Assembly (NCBI GenBank): GCA_900546455.1
Contig: URCS01000085.1
Location: forward strand, 1-7,300
Origin: an uncultured Collinsella sp.
GTDB lineage: Bacteria; Actinomycetota; Coriobacteriia; Coriobacteriales; Coriobacteriaceae
Direction of reading: 5' to 3'
Length of the DNA stretch: 7,300 nt
In this document: positions 4,768-7,300 of the stretch, piece after piece
Layout of the letters: every line of letters starts with the position of its first letter
Position numbering within the stretch: the first letter of the stretch is position 1
Program-made: the position numbers and the translations under genes
Notes under the pieces: model-generated
The model's database searches: none
Seen by the model: only the letters and a program-made list of their open reading frames with translations
What the model was told of the DNA's origin: nothing

Positions 4768-5727
4768 ATGGGTTTCACGATTCTTGGAACAGGCTCGGCG
4801 CTTCCTGAGCGCAGCGTTTCCAATGACGAGCTGTCTGAGTTCCTCGATACCTCGGATGAGTGGATTTTTACTCGCACAGGTATCAAGAGCCGCCACGTCT
4901 GCACCACCGAGTCACTTGACGACCTTGCCGTAGCGGCGAGCGAGCGGGCACTCCAGGTGTCCGGAATCGACGCGAGCCAGCTGGATCTGATCGTCTGCTC
5001 GACGACGACGGGTGACCACCTTGTTCCCGCCGAGGCGTGTGCCGTTGCTGAGCGACTTGGCGCGACGTGCCCTGCCTTCGATGTCTCGGCGGCTTGTGCC
5101 GGCTTCGTATTTGCGCTCGATGTCGCCGAGGGCTATATCGCCCGCAGCCGTGCCGAGCGCGTGCTTGTTGTTGCTGCCGAGCAGATGACGCGCGCGCTCG
5201 ACTGGACTGACCGTGCCACGTGCGTGCTCTTTGGCGATGGCGCGGGCGCTGCAGTCATGGAGGCCGGGGGAGAGAATCCCCTTGCCGTTGAGCTTTCGAC
5301 GGCGCCCGACGTCGAGACGTTGCGCGTTCCCGGTCTGGTCGGTACCTCGCCGTTTAAGGCTTCCGCAGATAGCGCGAGCGTGCTGTCCATGAATGGCCGC
5401 CGCGTGTTCAAGTTCGGCGTCAACGCCATCTGCGACACGGTCCATAAGCTTGCGATCGATGCGGGCATTTTGGTCGAAGACATCGATCATTTTGTATTCC
5501 ATCAGGCTAACGAACGAATCCTGAGCCAGGCGGTCAAGCGCCTGGGCGTGCCGGACGAGCGCGTGGTTCGCACGTTGCGCGAGACCGGCAACATTTCGAG
5601 CGCATGCATTCCGCTTGCCCTCGACCGGCTGGCAAACGCCGGTGCACTTCACACAGGCGACACCATCGCCTTGGTTGGATTTGGCGCCGGTCTGGATATA
5701 GGTGGCTATCTGCTTCGTTGGAAGTAG
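4768..5727 (+). CDS. fabH: Beta-ketoacyl-ACP synthase III (FabH)
   Basis: FabH starts fatty-acid synthesis by condensing an acyl-CoA primer, usually acetyl-CoA or a branched one, with malonyl-ACP. The 319-residue protein has normal length and a thiolase fold. The catalytic triad is visible: Cys110 in DVSAACAGF (105-113), His245 in FHQANERI (244-251) and Asn275 in ETGNISSACIP (272-282). The N-terminus ILGTGSALPE and DEWIFTRTGIKSRH (30-43) are typical of FabH. The C-terminal GFGAGLDIGGYLLRW (304-318) departs from the more usual GFGAGxTWGA pattern. The start at 4768 is set by a strong Shine-Dalgarno; an in-frame ATG 57 nt upstream would add 19 residues with no family support. It is the first gene of a fab operon, and acpP follows after 51 nt. 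Primer preference cannot be read from the sequence alone. Confidence 0.95.
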   Translation: MGFTILGTGSALPERSVSNDELSEFLDTSDEWIFTRTGIKSRHVCTTESLDDLAVAASERALQVSGIDASQLDLIVCSTTTGDHLVPAEACAVAERLGATCPAFDVSAACAGFVFALDVAEGYIARSRAERVLVVAAEQMTRALDWTDRATCVLFGDGAGAAVMEAGGENPLAVELSTAPDVETLRVPGLVGTSPFKASADSASVLSMNGRRVFKFGVNAICDTVHKLAIDAGILVEDIDHFVFHQANERILSQAVKRLGVPDERVVRTLRETGNISSACIPLALDRLANAGALHTGDTIALVGFGAGLDIGGYLLRWK

Positions 5728-5778
5728 TCGCACATAGGAAATAAAAACGCCCTAGGGCACAACCAAAGGAGAACTACC

Positions 5779-6015
5779 ATGGCAGATCAGAAGACCTTCG
5801 AGCGCGTTTGCGACGTTATCCGCGAGACCGCCGGTCTTGACGATGTCGAGATGAAGCCCGAGTCCACGCTCGAGGAGATTGGTCTCGACAGCCTGGGCAC
5901 CGTCGAGATCCTCGTTGCCGTCGAGGACGAGTTTGGCATCCAGCTCGATACCGAGGAGAACCCCAAGACGGTCGGCGAGTTCGCCGATACGGTCGAGGCG
6001 GCATTGGAGAAGTAG
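5779..6015 (+). CDS. acpP: Acyl carrier protein
   Basis: ACP carries the growing acyl chain on a 4'-phosphopantetheine arm between the enzymes of type II fatty-acid synthesis. The 78-residue, strongly acidic protein has the expected length and the attachment motif GLDSLGTVE (35-43), where Ser38 is the modified residue. A typical helix II follows (ILVAVEDEFGIQL, 44-56). ATG 5779 has AAAGGAG (5765-5771) 7 nt upstream. It sits between fabH and fabK, two enzymes that use acyl-ACP substrates. The position after fabH and the AT-richer 51-nt spacer could allow extra translation of this abundant protein, but I see no separate promoter. Confidence 0.96.
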   Translation: MADQKTFERVCDVIRETAGLDDVEMKPESTLEEIGLDSLGTVEILVAVEDEFGIQLDTEENPKTVGEFADTVEAALEK

Positions 6016-6017
6016 AG

Positions 6018-6962
6018 ATGCTCAAGACTCCTCTCTGCGATCTGCTCGGCATCGAAAAGCCCGTGTTCCAGGGCGGTATGGCCTGGATTGCCGATGCCTC
6101 GCTGGCGTCCGCAGTGTCCGAGGCGGGTGGCTTAGGCATCATCGCGGCCATGAACGCCGACGCCAACTGGCTTCGCGACCAGATTCATAAGCTGCGCGCC
6201 AGGACGGATAAGCCCTTTGGCGTCAACGTCATGCTCATGAGCCCGTTCGCCGACGAGGTCGCCCAGGTTGTGATTGACGAGCGAGTACCGGTCGTCGTGA
6301 CGGGTGCCGGCAATCCCACCAAGTACATGAAGGCGTGGAACGAGGCGGGCATCAAGGTCATCCCGGTCGTTGCCTCGGTGGCGCTGGCGCGCCTCGTGGC
6401 GCGTCGTGGGGCCACGGCGGTTGTTGCCGAGGGCACCGAATCGGGCGGCCATATTGGCGAGACCTCGACGATGGCACTGGTGCCGCAGGTCGTCGATGCG
6501 GTCGACATTCCCGTCGTGGCTGCCGGCGGTATTGCCGACGGCCGCGGCATGGCGGCCGCCTTTATGCTGGGCGCCGCCGGCGTGCAGGTGGGTACGCGCT
6601 TTCTGATCGCAGACGAGTGCACCGTATCGGAGCAGTACAAGGAGATGGTCCTGAAGGCCAACGACACCTCGACGCGTGCGACCGGCCGCTCGACGGGACA
6701 CCCGGTGCGTGCCCTCAAGAGCCCCTTTACCAACGCCTACGCTAAGAGCGAGGCGGCGGGCGCAAGCGTCGAGGAGCTCGGGGCCATGGGCACGGGTGCC
6801 CTTCGCAAGGCCGCCAAGGACGGTAATTACGAAGAGGGTTCGTTTTTGTGTGGACAGATTGCCGGCATGGTTAGCGAGCGCCAGAGCGCACGTGAAATCG
6901 TTGACGATCTGGTCGATGGCGCCGAGCGCGTCCTGAAGGGTGCGTGCGCATGGGTAGCGTAG
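6018..6962 (+). CDS. fabK: Enoyl-ACP reductase II (FabK), FMN-dependent
   Basis: FabK reduces trans-2-enoyl-ACP with NAD(P)H through bound FMN, the last step of each elongation cycle. It is unrelated to FabI and not sensitive to triclosan. The 314-residue protein is a TIM-barrel of the nitronate monooxygenase/FabK group: FQGGMAWIAD (17-26), GGLGIIAAMNA (37-47), DKPFGVNVMLMSPF (64-77), TGAGNPTKYM (95-104), VAEGTESGGHIG (136-147, His145 being the family's active-site His) and the phosphate-binding stretch VVAAGGIADGRG with GVQVGTRFL. These are FabK features rather than those of nitronate monooxygenases, and the fab neighbours agree. ATG 6018 is 2 nt after the acpP stop, with GGAG (6006-6009) inside acpP, which points to coupled translation. 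It overlaps fabD by 13 nt. Confidence 0.93.
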   Translation: MLKTPLCDLLGIEKPVFQGGMAWIADASLASAVSEAGGLGIIAAMNADANWLRDQIHKLRARTDKPFGVNVMLMSPFADEVAQVVIDERVPVVVTGAGNPTKYMKAWNEAGIKVIPVVASVALARLVARRGATAVVAEGTESGGHIGETSTMALVPQVVDAVDIPVVAAGGIADGRGMAAAFMLGAAGVQVGTRFLIADECTVSEQYKEMVLKANDTSTRATGRSTGHPVRALKSPFTNAYAKSEAAGASVEELGAMGTGALRKAAKDGNYEEGSFLCGQIAGMVSERQSAREIVDDLVDGAERVLKGACAWVA

Positions 6963-7300
6963 CGTTTCTGTTTGCCGGCCAGGGTGCCCAACACCCCGCG
7001 ATGGGCGTCGATCTGATCGAGACATCGCCGGCGGCCGCCGAGGTGTTCGCCATTGCCGACGAGGTGCGCCCGGGGACCAGCGAGCAATGCCGGAGTGCCT
7101 CCAAGGAGGAGCTCTCGCAGACCGAGAACACGCAGCCGTGCGTGTTCGTTCACGACCTAGCAGCGGCTGCCGCCCTGCGTGAGCGCGGCGTGGTACCTGC
7201 CGCCTGTGCGGGATTCTCGCTAGGCGAGGTCGCCGCGCTCACCTTTGCGGGGGCGTTCGATACGCGAGCGGGCTTTGAGCTCGTGTGCGAGCGCGCGGCG
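6950..7300 (+). CDS. fabD: Malonyl-CoA:ACP transacylase (FabD), 5' part
   Basis: FabD moves malonyl from CoA to ACP, supplying the extender unit. Only the first 117 codons are in the window; the frame is open to the last base. The N-terminus VAFLFAGQGAQHPAMG (4-19) contains the GQGAQ oxyanion-hole motif, and GFSLGEVAAL (88-97) contains the nucleophile Ser90 at the expected distance. Most FabD proteins have His (GHSLGE), and some clostridial ones Leu, before this Ser; Phe here is less common. Position 7284 onward reads into the VCERAA region. The start ATG 6950 overlaps the end of fabK by 13 nt, with AAGGG (6936-6940) 9 nt upstream, so translation is probably coupled. Further fab and acc genes are expected to the right, by analogy with clusters of this order. 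Confidence 0.93.
   Translation, partial: MGSVAFLFAGQGAQHPAMGVDLIETSPAAAEVFAIADEVRPGTSEQCRSASKEELSQTENTQPCVFVHDLAAAAALRERGVVPAACAGFSLGEVAALTFAGAFDTRAGFELVCERAA

Noticed and set aside
4912..5733. A 273-codon minus-strand open frame opposite fabH
   Set aside because: The plus strand encodes a complete FabH with all catalytic residues; the reverse product shows no known motif.
5749..5758. Perfect 10-bp palindrome GCCCTAGGGC between fabH and acpP
   Set aside because: It has no loop and so cannot form a useful hairpin, no T-run follows, and a single short palindrome is expected by chance.
6132..7025. A 297-codon minus-strand open frame opposite fabK and the start of fabD
   Set aside because: It covers two clear fatty-acid genes, has His/Arg-rich composition typical of reverse reading, and shows no motif.

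Overview
The window carries two housekeeping gene blocks of a bacterial chromosome. By eye the G+C is near 60%, and the ribosomal genes show strong bias for codons such as AAG, CGT/CGC and GTC. High G+C, an enoyl reductase of the FabK type and a fab gene order otherwise familiar from Firmicutes together suggest an anaerobic actinobacterium of the class Coriobacteriia (Collinsella or a relative). This placement is inferred from protein resemblance and gene order, not from a search. No mobile element, CRISPR array, rRNA, tRNA or defence system is visible.

Bases 1-285 are non-coding. They hold inverted repeats and a likely terminator of an upstream unit (73-108), then a good promoter (TTGACG, 17 nt, TATCCT) and a leader of about 85 nt with a short hairpin. 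Bases 286-3698 are a compact 'str' operon: rpsL (S12), rpsG (S7), fusA (EF-G) and rpsJ (S10). No tuf gene follows fusA, rpsJ stands apart from the usual S10 operon partners, and a very strong intrinsic terminator (3718-3760) closes the unit. rpsL and rpsJ both start with TTG. Two spacers (rpsL-rpsG and fusA-rpsJ) contain hairpins that could be regulatory.

Bases 3815-4591 (minus strand) encode a biotin-protein ligase without a DNA-binding domain. It is divergent from a type II fatty-acid synthesis operon on the plus strand: fabH (4768), acpP (5779), fabK (6018) and fabD (6950, cut by the window end). Genes become more tightly packed along the operon, with gaps of 51 nt, 2 nt and then a 13-nt overlap. 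FabD and AcpP would supply malonyl-ACP, FabH would start chains, and FabK would carry out the last reduction of each cycle. The ligase would biotinylate the acetyl-CoA carboxylase carrier protein that feeds the pathway, so its position beside the operon makes sense.

The most interesting signal is in the 176-nt birA-fabH divergent spacer: an 18-bp sequence occurs twice (4685-4702 and 4733-4750) with one mismatch. The first copy contains a near-dyad TGTTnACnnGTnAACA, and a candidate fabH -10 box lies between the copies. This looks like a twin operator for a fatty-acid synthesis regulator not encoded in the window. A second point is that S12 naturally carries Arg at position 88, where most bacteria have Lys and where Lys-to-Arg is a known streptomycin-resistance change.
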